This document shows, in pieces, positions 1-11,930 of a stretch of DNA of 64,000 nucleotides. The notes under the pieces were generated by a model. It was not told where the DNA came from, searched no databases, and worked only from the letters and a program-made list of their open reading frames with translations. Location: contig JAGYXB010001020.1 of the NCBI GenBank assembly GCA_022495005.1, forward strand, positions 1,550,001-1,614,000, in the 5' to 3' direction. Positions within the stretch are counted from its first letter, which is position 1. Each line of letters starts with the position of its first letter. This DNA is from Rhyacophila brunnea. Its lineage: Eukaryota; Arthropoda; Insecta; Trichoptera; Rhyacophilidae. The position numbers and the translations under genes were made by a program.

Positions 1-29
1 CGGTTAAATTTGTTCATACAAAAATACTA

Positions 30-315
30 AAATCGCGATTAAAAAATGGGAGGGTGGGGGTAGGAGGTTGAAAATTTGGGGTTATAGGTATTTTTTGATG
101 CCAAATAAAAAAAAATACAAAAAAAAATTATCAAAAAAATAGATTTTTTTTCTGGATAGGGACAACCTAATCACCTAGCGGTATGAAATATACTTTACGA
201 CATATTCTCACACCTAACAAACATATATAAAAAAAAATCATAAAAATCGGTCGAGCCGTTTCGGAGGAGTGCGACCACAAACACCGTGACACGAGATTTT
301 TATATATATAGAGAT
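30..315 (+). mobile_element. RTE-type LINE 3' end fragment
   Basis: The stretch has the layout of an arthropod RTE-like LINE 3' untranslated region: a G-rich block near 45-70, A/T-rich filler, and then the characteristic AATCGGTCGAGCCGTTTCGG segment at 245-264, followed by GACACGAGAT and a short TATATA tail near 300-310. No coding part is visible because the window starts here. The match to the family is from memory of common insect repeats. Strand is inferred from the position of the tail. Confidence 0.6.
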
Positions 316-2034
316 TATGAAATTATAAACTTCTCCAGAGGTGAATACGAATGGAACGTCATCAGGCTCTTACAGCTTTTTGGAATGTGTGTTTGTGTGT
401 ATAATGTGATTGATAACTCACAGTTTGTTGAATCACATATACTGCGAAGTATTTTTGGATAATTTTGTTTGAAAGTGTTTTGAAATTAAATTAAAACCAT
501 CGATGTTACGCTCGGCTAAATTGCAATTTACTTACATTCGTGTTTTGGCTGTGTTTTAAGGAAAATAGCTTGTAGCGTAGCTATACAAAAACAAACTGCT
601 AAATTATGTAGAAAATTGATAATATGGAGACGTTGTTGTTATTTTACCGATCAAGAAATTTCATTTGTTCCATTTATATTTTTGGCAACCGTGTATAAGA
701 CTTTTCACTCCGATAATGTTTGACAAAAAATCCACTTCTTTTAAAATCGAACTTGATAATATGGTGTATGTTTTATTCGTTTTTTGTTTATAAGTGTATC
801 AAAATTTAAGTATACTAGGTAATAGAATATTATTTTGTCTCAAAAATAAAATCTCAATTATTTTTTCAGCGGATTGAATAACTTGATACCGGACTGAAAC
901 CGATATTTTTCTTTTACTTATATTTTTCTTTCTCCATATTTAATTTCGTATCGAATGTTATAATTAAGCTATCACAAGAATATTGTTTTTTATATTTTTT
1001 TCTTTGTTTTAGTTAATACTTTTGCTTGTATAAATATGTATATTATGAATACATATTTAAGAACTCATTTCTTCGAAAAAATAACAAATTTGCTTAAAAT
1101 AATATACCACAAACAAATTTTAGCAAATACACATTTAGGTCAATTTTATCAGGTTGAGGTGATAAAATAGAATTACGATATTTACTGCGAAATTAAACGT
1201 GTTTATAGTATGTTAAGTAGATTATGTTATCACAATGGTTTTTTTAAGCGAAAAAAAGCTATTTAACGACGGAAACATTATATACAAACAAACAGCTTAA
1301 AGTAAAGTTAATGTCGGTTTTATTTAATAGTCTATTTAACGGTGACTCTATTAGATTTGAAAATTTGTGGGTTAATCTAAATAGATGTGTTCCAATATCC
1401 TTGTTTGTATTGAATACATTACTATAACCTTGGACTTTTAGATATCCTACAACCTTTATTATTGTGTTTTTTTTTTTTTTTACTAAAGCGGCAAAAGGCA
1501 TAAGGATAAAAAACGTGATCTCTCCTACTCAGAGCCGGTCTTAACAAGTGCGAGGCCTCTAGGTACATAATATTGGAAATCCCTAAAAAGTTTGCATACA
1601 AAAAATAGATCACGCAGAATCTAGAGAAGAGAAAACCTCATAAACGCCATAGGCGAAAAATTCTTATCTCCATGATTACTACGTACTTTAAAAATGTTCT
1701 AGCCGTATTCATATTTTGTCAGGGATATTTTTGTTTCCCGGTCGATGATATCATGTATTCATTCAAGAATGACAGTAAACTATATCATGGTCGCTTTCAT
1801 TCGCTTAAAATTATTGTTGTAAGCTACCATTGAAACATGCATTGCAGCAAATGATACCAATACACCTGTGAATCACTCACGGTTCACTGTATAATGATTT
1901 ACCTAATATTCGTTAGAAACTAGTTAGAAACTCGTCGATATTTTTCAGTAATGTGGTCATATTGATAATCAATAAACCATTTCTTGTATTTAACAAATAA
2001 TTCAGAAGATTTTTAGCATTCTATATATTGAACA
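316..2034. other. Unassigned AT-rich DNA
   Basis: No supported gene. A 15-base T run lies near 1468-1483. CAGAGCCGGTCTTA at about 1530 resembles a hAT-type terminal repeat, but no partner end was found nearby. Confidence 0.5.
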
Positions 2035-2113
2035 TACATAACTTGAAAACACCTCAGATATACACCTACTAGAAAAAATCTGATGAAAAATACGACAGTT
2101 TTCAAGTTATGTA
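2035..2113. repeat. 16-bp inverted repeat with 47-bp spacer
   Basis: TACATAACTTGAAAAC at 2035-2050 is repeated as its exact reverse complement at 2098-2113. No element ends or duplication could be assigned around it. Confidence 0.7.
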
Positions 2114-2207
2114 AATCCATAATCAAATAATTGCTTTAAATTTAACTTTTCTACTGTAGTGTTTCATTCTTTTATTTACGACGCCTTGATCCACCCGGGC
2201 CTGCATC

Positions 2208-2614
2208 TACTCCACATGTCAACTGCCAGACTTAGAGCCATTTCAGACGGGACACCGGCGTCGCGCTCGTATATAATATAGGACGCCTTTGTATTCGAAT
2301 AAAGGGGCCTTTGTACTATGTTTATGAACGCCCTAGAGCTAATGAGTCAACGCATAATTTCGCGTTATACATTAGAACATAAAACTGGCTGCGGTAATAC
2401 AAACAAGTGTATCGGTGGCTTGAGAATGTAGTGGCCGACGGAAAAGTGTACCAAACACGCGTTGACTCATTGGCTCTGGGGCGTTTATAAACCTAATACA
2501 AAGGCCCCTTTATTCGAATAAAAAAGCCTCCTTATTATATACGAGTGCGACACCGGTGTCCCGTCTGAAACGGCTTTTACTTTTCCGTTTCGATAATAGC
2601 GCTGAAGTGGAGTA
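2208..2614. mobile_element. Foldback (long inverted-repeat) element
   Basis: The left arm at 2208-2353 and the right arm at 2459-2614 are imperfect reverse complements over roughly 145 bp, separated by about 105 bp of non-repeated spacer. The arms share TACTCCAC at the outer tips, CAGACGGGACACCGG, a CTCGTATATAATA block, TTCGAATAAAGGGGCC and AATGAGTCAACGC at the inner end. No transposase is encoded. The length and the long arms fit a non-autonomous foldback/MITE. No clear target-site duplication was found, so the superfamily is open. Confidence 0.8.
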
Positions 2615-3785
2615 TACGCTACTGTGGCTAGTTGAATTAAAAAATATATACATATAAATGAGAATGATAATATTTTGTATTGAACTGAAAGTTGACGGCA
2701 TATTATTAACATGTATTGTAGAAGGTAGGTAGGTAGCAGTGTTTATTATGTCGAAGGTATAAAAATGTGATTTATGAAACATTTATTTTTTACGATTTTC
2801 CCTGCAAAGGAGATTCTTGTTATGTTTATTCCTTTTGATGATTCGCTTTTCGCAACTTTCATTTGTTTGCGCCGGCGATAATGGCGCCGCGTAGTAAATG
2901 ATAGAAGCAACGGTGTGTCCTCTTTTATTCGCGGACAAGACAGGGTAGAGGCAGAAACAGAGTATAGGCAGGGTAGAGGTAGAGGCAGACAGTCTGTGCG
3001 ACTTGCCTGTGCTGAGAGGTAAACAACGGAAAAACAATTCGATGTTGGATTGTTATGATGAAACACAGTGGCGGGATTTCCAGATTTAAGGAAAAGCTCA
3101 AATTAACCTAACCCAACATAACTATAATATTATATTTTCACGAATAGGGCGCCTAATTAATTATGTTGATAGCTGCTACCCGTGTTTCTCAATTCTGGCA
3201 CTATTTAGAGACCTATATAGTCAATAAACGGCCGATTTCTGCAATTTAGTGGTGTACGACATTTCAAGCTACTTACCTATATACGTACGATACGTATGAC
3301 TGCATCTGACCCTAAGGTGTTTCATCTATTAGAGACATACAATACGTTGTATGCACTACGTGACTACGGAGAGGAGTCTTAATATGTATATAGTCTAAAA
3401 ATAGTAGTATATACAAATTAGATTAAATTGGTAGCAAATCATTTCGTATTGCAGATTCATTAGTGAAGATTAATAACGCTGTGTTTGGAGATTCATTTTT
3501 CCGGACTGCACTGAGGTCTATCCGTTAGAACTACGTTTTTTTATACAATTTAGATGAACAATCACAAACATTAAAAATAATATTACGTCGTACCTACAGT
3601 AAAACAAAGCGTCAAAACATGCTGATTTGAAAATACTATAACTTTCCTATATCTACCAATTCAACCATACTTAAAAAAAGTTCTAGAATCGCTATAAAGT
3701 GTTGTAATGCTAAAAGTACATTCGAATCCATTGAGGTGTAGTTCAAACCCTTTGAGATATACCAACTAGACTGAAATTAAGCCAG
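2615..3785. other. Unassigned DNA
   Basis: No supported gene. It contains a (GTAG)n-like run near 2725 and a purine-rich low-complexity stretch near 2940-3000 (AGGCAG and AGGTAGAGG units). The frames here show no recognisable domain. Confidence 0.5.
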
Positions 3786-3789
3786 GTAC

Positions 3790-3965
3790 TTTTTTCTGCA
3801 CTACATCGTATACAACCAGTTCATCCGCACCACGGCAATTAATTATGTAGGCATGTATTGCATGGCCCTCACATCCTGAAACGGCCCCCCAGGCCAGGAT
3901 CTTTGGTGGTCCCACCTACCTACCGCTAAGGTTAAGGTCAGTGTTATGGTCTACAGTGGCGTTTC
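3790..3965 (-). repeat. Dispersed repeat B, copy 1 (partial)
   Basis: The reverse complement of this stretch matches 31955-32050: shared blocks are a CACTGTAGA(C/G) motif, ACCTTAACCTTAGCG with a following GGTA, and a CTTGGCCTGGGG-like G-rich tail. This is one end of repeat family B, whose other copies lie at 31.4 and 37.5 kb. The family is unknown to me and no coding was seen. Confidence 0.5.
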
Positions 3966-6683
3966 CCAAATTTGACAGGGGTATTATCATTTAAGTATAT
4001 CAATCATCATATCACATCAAATTGCAACGCACAACCACATATTCAAAATATTTAACAGTCCTGAAGTATAGTAACTCCGCAGGCGATTTTTTATTATTAT
4101 TGTGAGTATATTTGTGACGTGTGTTCTTCTCACTTAGCTGTTCGACCCGCTACTCCGGGCCACTCTTATGCCCGGGCGCCCAGGGTTGATATTTAAACTT
4201 GACCTTAGAAATGAGAAGAAGATTCGATATACTTAGGAATATTTTAAACCGCGAGATGAAAATTATATTATCTGGTATCAACTACCTAGGCAGTCGATTC
4301 TTCTAAGAGAATGAATAATTCGCATATCGCAAAGGAGATGAGTATTATTCATTATCCAACCCCAGATTAAATGTTATATTATGATATTTATTATATAAAT
4401 AAAATCAGCTACTTATTTTAAAAATGATGGTCTCTATATTGTATCTAGGTATATGTGATATTTAATAATTTAAAATATTAGAACCATTTATCGATTATTT
4501 TTTGGGAATGGAACTTTTCGGTGAAGCCACCCGAACGCCAGCAAAAAACTTGGCGATTGCTATCTGGGCGCCGGTAAAAGGTCTATATTTTCCACAATAC
4601 ATTATTGTACAATATAAAATCATTATGTAACAGTTGATATCATTTGAGAGTTATAACGAAGGTTTGTGCAATATATTGTATCAATCAAACGTTTGTTGAA
4701 ATATATATCACAACTTGCGAAATAGAGCCCGTTTGTTGTTGGGGTGCAGATCGGGGGTTGGAAAACTTTTACCTATTACCGCACATCTATATTATTATTC
4801 ATCCCCATCCAGACTGAAAAATATACAAAAATAAGAAAATTTCTCTTAAAATTAAGAATAAGCTTCTCTTAATGTAAATATAATAAAAAAAAACGACTTA
4901 AAAAGGCACACGTCATGAATCAGAATAGCACATTTTAGCAGATTTACAAAAGTGGTGTTGTTTCATTCGTGATAAAACAGCATTAATATCTAGGGTTTTG
5001 ATGTCATAGTAACCTAAATGATGTCTGTTAAAAGATTTTATTTCGATTTTTAATGTGTATACTTTTTTAGTGAGAGTGTTGCCAAACATAAACTAAATAA
5101 ATTTTTGTGTATTCTCTACACCTAATCTTCTCTATCCCAATGAACCACAATTGGAATATTTTAATCCTCTTTCTCAGATCAGATGCCCAATTGAATATTG
5201 AAGTTGTAAAATAATAGGTAAGTATATATCTGTGCTTTACAGACTTTTGAACTGATTCATATTATGTTATTATTATTCATCCTGAAAAAAAGCTACATTG
5301 ATTGATATACAATAATTATTTCACACTCCAAAAGCGCCACCACTGGACTGACATTATTATATCATCAAATGTAGGGGAGATGTAGATTGCCGGACATGAA
5401 AAAATGAATTTCGGTAGTGACATAAATTATAATATTTCGAATTTTATTGACACAACTTTATGACCCATATAATGCCACTTCATTGAATTTATTATGTAAT
5501 CATGTAGTGTATTACGTCGATGTTGAGGGCGGAAAATTTAGTATAAACTTCGTTGAGTATGATGAAATTGTAAGGAAAGTGTAGGTATAAATGAATGTCC
5601 ACAAAATATTAGCTGAAAATAAAATTTCCGTATTTATTTTTATGATTTAAGTAGGTATATATTTAAAATCTTGTGCGTATACTTATAGGTATCACATCTT
5701 AATCGATAGATTCTATACCGGCAGCGACCATCGTCTAGTGCCGCCTGGGCTTCGATTAAAATTTTAAAATGGAAAGATGTAAACTACTAAAGACATCCAA
5801 AATTCGCATAAACATTATAGATAAGGTTACATGTAAAGTGAACGTATTACATTTCACCGTAGCACAGTTCGCCGTGAGCTTTCTTATTATTTACCATATA
5901 CTATACGGTCATCTCTATTTTTATAGCCGATTTTGGCAAAATTCAAGGATTCAAGAATGAAAACCTAACCTAACCTAACAAATAATCGAGTATATCAACT
6001 ATTTCAATTTGTTTGCCGCTGGTTTACTGTAAACAGACAAGAACCGTGTTTTATTTAGATGTGAATTTTATCTCAGTACTATACGACTCAAAGAGGTTGA
6101 ACAGTCTTATACGACCATATATTTTCGATAAAAAATTTCACGGTGAAGTGTGACACGGCGAACTGCATACGTACAAATTTTTTAGACACGGATAGACAGT
6201 GTTGAAACTGAAATGATATATAAATTATCTGCTTTCAGGCTGATAAGGATCCTTTGTTTTCCAACATCATGACTAGATTACAGTACATTATGCATACAAA
6301 CATTTTTTTATTATGTAGATATGTTTTTGTTTCGATATAGGTACTATCTAAAAGAACAAGAAACATAATATTTCCGATGGTAACTTGAGATTTCTTACTA
6401 TTTAATGAGGGGTTGTTTTTAGCAATAAACCTTACAATGAAATCATGTCAATTATTTTGTACGCTGATTTCGGTGAATAGCTAAAATCCACGTCATCATT
6501 AGTCGATCTATCGATCCACTGATAAGTGGAGAGCTTTTATAGCTTCTTCTATACATCTCAATACTAAGCTTTCTGGTGACAAGATGAACTTAATCAAATT
6601 GAAGATCCATCTAAGGCTGTAGCCGTTTAATGCGTCTTGGTTACTAATATAATATGACGACAAGACTGGGAAGTCTAGATTAG
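3966..6683. other. Unassigned DNA with one weak inverted repeat
   Basis: No supported gene. GCAGTTCGCCGTG-like sequence near 5868-5880 recurs inverted near 6150-6170, each flanked by a TTTCACCGTG-like block. Between them is an AACCTAACCTAACAAATAAT segment that resembles the centre of the MITE at 29.8 kb. This may be a decayed foldback, but it is too diverged to delimit. Confidence 0.4.
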
Positions 6684-7074
6684 TATACTGCCCTATAAGC
6701 AAAAAGGCAGCTATTTGCCAAAGTCACATTTTGAGATAATGAGACATTAACGTTTTTTCAACTTTACTTAATAAATTTTAAAAAATGTGGATGAAACATT
6801 TGATGTATGGTATAAGCAAAAACCAGTATATTTTCAATCGATGCTGTGTTTTTGCTTATGAAACTCGTTATAATGTCTTATTGTTTAGAATAACTTCCGT
6901 TTTTGTGAAAAAAAAACGAAAAACAATATGTCGATTATTATACTGAAATAAATTTTATACTGCTTTTGACTTTATGTCAAATGGTTCAGAATTTCACGTA
7001 GAGCATTATCTGTACACTAACTCAATTTGTGATTTTTGCCGAAAAGCTGCCTTTTTCCTTATGAGGGCAGTATA
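6684..7074. mobile_element. Non-autonomous TIR element, TTAG target duplication
   Basis: The ends are inverted repeats of about 40 bp: TATACTGCCCTATAAGCAAA at the left and its near reverse complement ending GGGCAGTATA at the right, both continuing through a GGCAGCT block and a GTCAC/GTGAT block. TTAG flanks the element at 6680-6683 and 7075-7078. It is 391 bp and non-coding. The TIR layout (an outer CCCTATAAG-like box, then a GCAGC-like box) resembles the termini of elements at 19.2 kb and 49.4 kb; relationship is inferred. Confidence 0.75.
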
Positions 7075-7222
7075 TTAGCATTTAATAGATTCTTCTTCGA
7101 ACATAATTATTAAGTATGATTTTAATTTTTTACAAAAAAAATATAATAAAAAATTGGTAACAAATAAATTCATTTATATAAATATGTATGGTGAAATATT
7201 TCACATCAATAATTATAACATT

Positions 7223-7228
7223 AAAAAA
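7223..7228 (-). terminator. Pol III T6 terminator of tRNA-Thr
   Basis: A run of six A on the plus strand (T on the transcribed strand) lies 22 nt downstream of the tRNA 3' end. Pol III stops at runs of four or more T. Confidence 0.7.
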
Positions 7229-7250
7229 GTTAACGCTCAGTACAGAGCGT

Positions 7251-7324
7251 AGGCCCCGACGAGATTCGAACTCGTGATCTCCTGTTTACTAGACAGGCGC
7301 TTTAACCAACTAAGCCACGGCGCC
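7251..7324 (-). tRNA. tRNA-Thr-AGT: tRNA-Thr (anticodon AGU)
   Basis: The minus strand folds as a full 74-nt cloverleaf: acceptor GGCGCCG, D stem GCTT/AAGC, anticodon stem CCTGT/ACAGG with loop CTAGTAA (anticodon AGT), 5-nt variable loop, and T stem ACGAG/CTCGT around the TTCGAAT loop. The A box (TGGCTTAGTTGG) and B box (GAGTTCGAATC) are intact. A run of six T lies 22 nt beyond the 3' end (minus strand, 7223-7228), which fits a Pol III terminator. There is no intron and no encoded CCA, as expected for a eukaryotic nuclear gene. One oddity: acceptor pair 4:69 is G:G instead of a pair, so this copy may be a slightly decayed member of its family. Confidence 0.9.
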
Positions 7325-7900
7325 ATGTTCTTGGTAGCTTAGCAAAAATTAATTAAACGGCTAATGTGGAAGATAATAAAATTAATGTTTCGGTATGTAA
7401 CGAGCGGAAAGATAAGCCACTTATCGCTATCAGCAAAATTGGCGAGTGGTATGGCAAACACAATTAATTACAATAATAAATTACATTGTACATATTATCG
7501 TAAATTTGTTGCAAAAATAATATGATTGTAAATATACATGATTATTATCAGTAAAAATACTTTGACGTAAAATTATTATTTCGATTTATAGCTAATTAAT
7601 TATCCATACATATAATTTCTCTTGTAGCATGACTGTTTAAATAAAATCAAAGGTTGCGCTTTCCTAATAACGTTGAGTTTTTCAAGCAATTTAAGAACAA
7701 TATTTGAATTATTATTTACGTGGTAGAACTCTATTGTAATGATTTAAAAATAAGTTATCTTATTTCCGATCTGAAAATGGATTTACAACCCGAAACAGCT
7801 GTCAATTTAAATAACTCAAATGTCATATTATAATTAACATTTTTTTTTGTAAAACCATCTAATTATACGTATTATCTTGAGGGTGCGAGACTCAGACGTT
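7325..7900. other. Unassigned DNA
   Basis: AT-rich, with no supported feature. GTGGTAGAACTCTATT at 7721-7736 recurs at about 55296 with the same downstream T(A/C)AT, which may mark a short shared repeat. Confidence 0.4.
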
Positions 7901-7904
7901 GTTA

Positions 7905-8035
7905 AATGCAATGGATCTAGATCTCGGAAGAAGATGGATGGACAACATCAAGAGGGATGCAGAGACGCTGAGTGTGGCCGAATGGAGAGGGAGAGTTCAA
8001 TGCGACAGCGATGCATTATGTAGTCGGCCATGAAG
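7905..8035 (+). pseudogene. LINE reverse-transcriptase C-terminal fragment
   Basis: One plus-strand frame reads GRRWMDNIKRDAETL, then VAEWRGRVQ, and stops near 8025. An RW-x-D-(N/D)-I/V-K-x-D block followed by a W-R block is the usual C-terminal tail of RTE/Jockey-type LINE polymerases in insects. Only the last ~45 codons remain and no upstream RT motifs are present in frame, so this is a 5'-truncated relic. Clade assignment is uncertain. Confidence 0.55.
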
Positions 8036-8039
8036 TTTC

Positions 8040-8750
8040 TACGTGTAGTATATTGTATTCTATGTGTTAATGATATTTATGTAATATAGGCTGTTTACAA
8101 ACAAACACAAATTTATGATTTTTTTTCTGTATATGAATGAATGTGAAAAGTATGTAAGTAAATACTTTGTAAATCATTGATTAAATTGTGATATTAGTGC
8201 GTTGATTTGATATTATATTTGCAATACGCACAACAATACATAAGTACTTAAGTAAAAAGCTATAAGCGAACAAAAAATGGTATTCTCTGCAGGAACGTTC
8301 CACGAGCTAATTTCCCTAAGGCTTATAATACAAAAAAATGAAAAATAACAAACAAAGGCTTAATGGAATCGGATACGAATACATACATCTGTTGCTAAAT
8401 TAACTTGTGATTTAAAAATGATAACAATTCTCCCTTTTGGAATAAACCAAATTTGTACTATGGAATTGGTTAAAAAATACACGTTTATTGACTAAGTACA
8501 TTTATATAAAGCTCTAAAAATACCGTCGTTTTGTGCATATCATAAATATTTGAACATACAATATTAGTATATAAGTAATAATAACGCGAAAATATTTTTA
8601 AAGTTATAGATACAAAATTGACTACACCACACAACTGATTAAAAAAGTAATAAAATTCAATTTCTCGATTTTATATAAATATATTTTTAAATTGGATCTA
8701 TAATTTTGTTTAGATCTGGAGCGCCTCACGAAGAAGTTTCATAACATAAT
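8040..8750. other. Unassigned AT-rich DNA
   Basis: Nothing recognisable on either strand. Confidence 0.5.
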
Positions 8751-8754
8751 ATAT

Positions 8755-8924
8755 TATGTTTGTTTTTTGAGAAATGTATGATAGGCACTTGCTCAACGTA
8801 TTGAGTCCATACAGTGGGTTCAAAGACGCATTGAAAACAACATGTGAATTTTTCCAGACCCAGGATTCGAACCCAGGACTCTTTAAATTATAAGCCGACG
8901 CGGTAACCACTCGGCCATCGTGGG
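8755..8924 (-). mobile_element. tRNA-derived SINE, copy 1
   Basis: On the minus strand the 5' part carries an A-box-like GATGGCCGAGTGGTTACCGC and a B box GGGTTCGAATCC spaced like a tRNA, followed by a non-tRNA body. The body contains a CATGTTGTTTTCAATG-like block, ATGGACTCAATACG and TTGAGCAAGTGCCT, then an ACATTTCTC block. The same order is found in copies at 21.2-21.5 kb and 40.5-40.7 kb. The head resembles a class II (Leu/Ser) tRNA by its GGCCGAGTGG A box. It is non-coding and would be Pol III transcribed. Confidence 0.8.
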
Positions 8925-8929
8925 CGTAT

Positions 8930-11531
8930 TATGTATATTGTATCCATACTGCAGGGACTCTCGGTTGATTTTTTGAACAATGACATATTGATGATCATGA
9001 AAGGATATTTTGTAAACTAATCAAAATTATAATGTAAATATGAAAATTATCAGAAAAAATGAAGACATCATGATTTTTTCATGTAGGTAAAATGGACCAG
9101 AACAAACAAGATATTGTGGGGAAATATAGGGAAGTCTCAGTTGACAATGAAATTACTTTTATCTTTTTATTCACTCTAGTAGATATTAAATTTCCTATAA
9201 AAAGTCACTGAAACTACGAATACTCTAAAGTCTAAGTAAAGATTTATATAAAAATTCTTTTCAATATATCAGAGTATTTCTTAAAAAAATATATTTCAAT
9301 AATAAAAATAATCATATTATAAAATATGTGATATAACAAGTTCGTATATCAACGAACATCATTTTATCACAGTTTTTTTTTTGAAATTCAAGTTCTTTAT
9401 CAGTAAATATATATATATTTTTTTAATATTTCTATAAGTTCACATTATCAGTAAATTGTATAATATTTGTCTTTTCCATTCTGCACTACACTCCCCTTTA
9501 AGCAAAAAATAAACGTTGTTATACTTGACACGTCACGTCTATGTACGGGAATCTAGAAAATCGAAAATTGACAAGGGAGTGTCGAAGTCAAGCCCTCTAT
9601 TTCAGATTCCCACGTACACCAATATAAAAAAAAATAAAAGAAAATAACCTAAAGGTAACACAAGACTAATTCGTATTGAAGATACCATTAGGATTCGAAG
9701 GTATCTAGTAGACGTTTTATTATTGGTTATTATTTATTTTATAATAATTATATATTTATTTATTTATTATTTATTTACTCAGTATAATTCCATTTTACAA
9801 TAGTATAAAATAAACTAGAAAAAATACCAGGTGGCAGTGCCACTTGTCAACTTTCTTGTCGATGCGCTCATTAATACTATTTAGATAACAATATTATCAT
9901 AAGAAATATAGGGTAACACTATTCATAGCTAAAGAACGCGTCGGGTAACAAAGCGAAGAATCCAATATGAATTTGTAGGTATCTATTTCGATAAAGCTGG
10001 GGCGTTTTACGTGAGTAACGAACGCATTTGAGTGAAATCATATAGGTACGTGACAAATCGATTAAGTGCAGCACGCGATCGAGCAAGAAAGACGCAAACT
10101 TATGCAAACCTACGTCAGAGTGAAACAACTTATGCGTTACAGACAGAGAGACATATATACATATAGATAAATCACGACAAATATATAATGTAATTGTAGT
10201 ATTCTAGTATGTATTTATGTTTAGTTGTTTATTGAATAACATATTTCTTTTTTCTTATTTGTTTTTGAGATTAAATAAAAAACATTAAAACTATGCGTTC
10301 AAAAAAATCACTATCTTCAAACAAAACAGTGGAATGCTGTGTGAATATAGTAAATTATGTCTGCGAGTAACAATCTAGTAGTAATCGTTATTCATTATTA
10401 TTCATGTATACAGTTAACATGTTAAAAGGTATTCGAATATACATAGTTTTTTTCTAATATTCCAATCAAGTGTATTTTATCTATAGTTATCATATAGCCA
10501 TCACAATGCCGGTGTCAATTCAACATCATGTTTCGGTGACCTCCAGGAAATAGCTCCATTTTTAGTCACTGCTCTTAATCAATCGTAACCCAGAGCAGGG
10601 ATGCTGCATTGCCACAGAACAGATTAATAAATATAATCTCGATAGGCTTTATCCCAATACACTTCATTTTGACGCAGGGCTTTGAATGTGTGAGTGTCCT
10701 ACGTAAATGAACCACACATTATATACGTGCAATAATTTGTGTTGCAACCTACAAATACACCAATATTGATTTAACGTCAGTGCATAAACCGAGAAGAATT
10801 GTCAAAACGAAGAACGAGAGTATTCTTGATACGTGCTTAAGTTTATCCCATATTCTTCCACACTCGAGATCGGTTGCCTCTTACTCCACACCCGTTAGGT
10901 ATTTTAGTTCCCATTATTTCTGAGTTCTCTGACCGTTGCTTTTAGTGCCACATTTTAGTTTACATTTCCCGACCTTGAACTGAAGAGGTTAATGCATGAT
11001 TGACCTTGATTCTGTTATATTAAATATTGCTAATTAGAGTAATATTATCATTAAGATATTCTTGGAAATTTTTATTTACTTAGGACTGTTCCGGAGTAGG
11101 CAAAATATTCTATGTTAGTCAAACTGTTTGCGTAGCTTTTGCGGATAAGTTTGGCGGATATGAGAAAAAATGCTTATGTATTCTGAAAGGTTATTTTGTA
11201 TTAGAGCTAATGAGAAGCTATATGTGGCGCGAACCTGGAGAAAAACAAGCATCTCAATGAGTGGGATTTACTTTTGTTTGCTCCGTGACTACATGTTAGA
11301 ATATATTTTGTATATGTGCTAGTTCGGAAAAAAATCGTAACTGAGTTCATTTTTCTTTTAAATACTAAAATTATTAGTTAAAATATGTAAAATATGTGTA
11401 ATATGTATTAATTATATTTTTATGCACATATTAATTAGTGTCTATTACAACTAACCAAAAACAAATTATACTCGTATCTCAATGTTCTATTGATCTAATT
11501 TTAAATTAGTAGTTTTGCATTCGGTTACGAC
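8930..11531. other. Unassigned DNA
   Basis: No gene supported. A short hairpin pairs GTACGGGAATCTAGAAA (9543-9559) with its near complement at 9598-9617. TATATATATATATT occurs near 9410. The remainder is AT-rich with only short, featureless reading frames. Confidence 0.5.
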
Positions 11532-11922
11532 CAGATATTGCAATACCGAATGAAAATACCAATACCGGCATTTCGGTATTTCCTATTAAATACCGGTATT
11601 CGTAAAATAATTGAAAAAAACAGTAGTAGATAGATTTGGTAGATACCAACAAAATATAATACATGTAAACAACTTTTTTTTAAATATAATTTTTTTTTAC
11701 AGCATGTATCATTATTGGTCACCAGGGCCTCGGAAGTAAACCAGACATCGCGTAGCCCGACAAAAAATATTACAGTCCTGTTATGCCTTTTATGTTAATT
11801 GATACATTTTCATTCCACTTTCAATACCGACTATATCGGTAATGTCTGATTTTTAAAATTGCTATTTTGGTATCGAAAAGTACTGGGATACCGATTTTGA
11901 AGTACCGGTATTGCAATCCCTA
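11532..11922. mobile_element. hAT-type MITE with perfect 8-bp TSD
   Basis: GTTACGAC is duplicated exactly at 11524-11531 and 11923-11930. The element begins CAGATATTGCAATACCG and ends CGGTATTGCAATCCCTA, an imperfect TIR matching the common hAT end CAGGGATTGCAATACCG. The interior (391 bp in all) has many copies of CGGTATT/AATACCG near both ends and no transposase. The 8-bp duplication and the CA...TG-like ends are diagnostic of hAT. It is non-autonomous. Confidence 0.9.
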
Positions 11923-11930
11923 GTTACGAC

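Noticed and set aside
5829..6175. Diverged relative of the 29.8-kb MITE
   Set aside because: A shared AACCTAACCTAACAAATAAT core and a partial inverted repeat are visible, but the ends and duplication cannot be placed.
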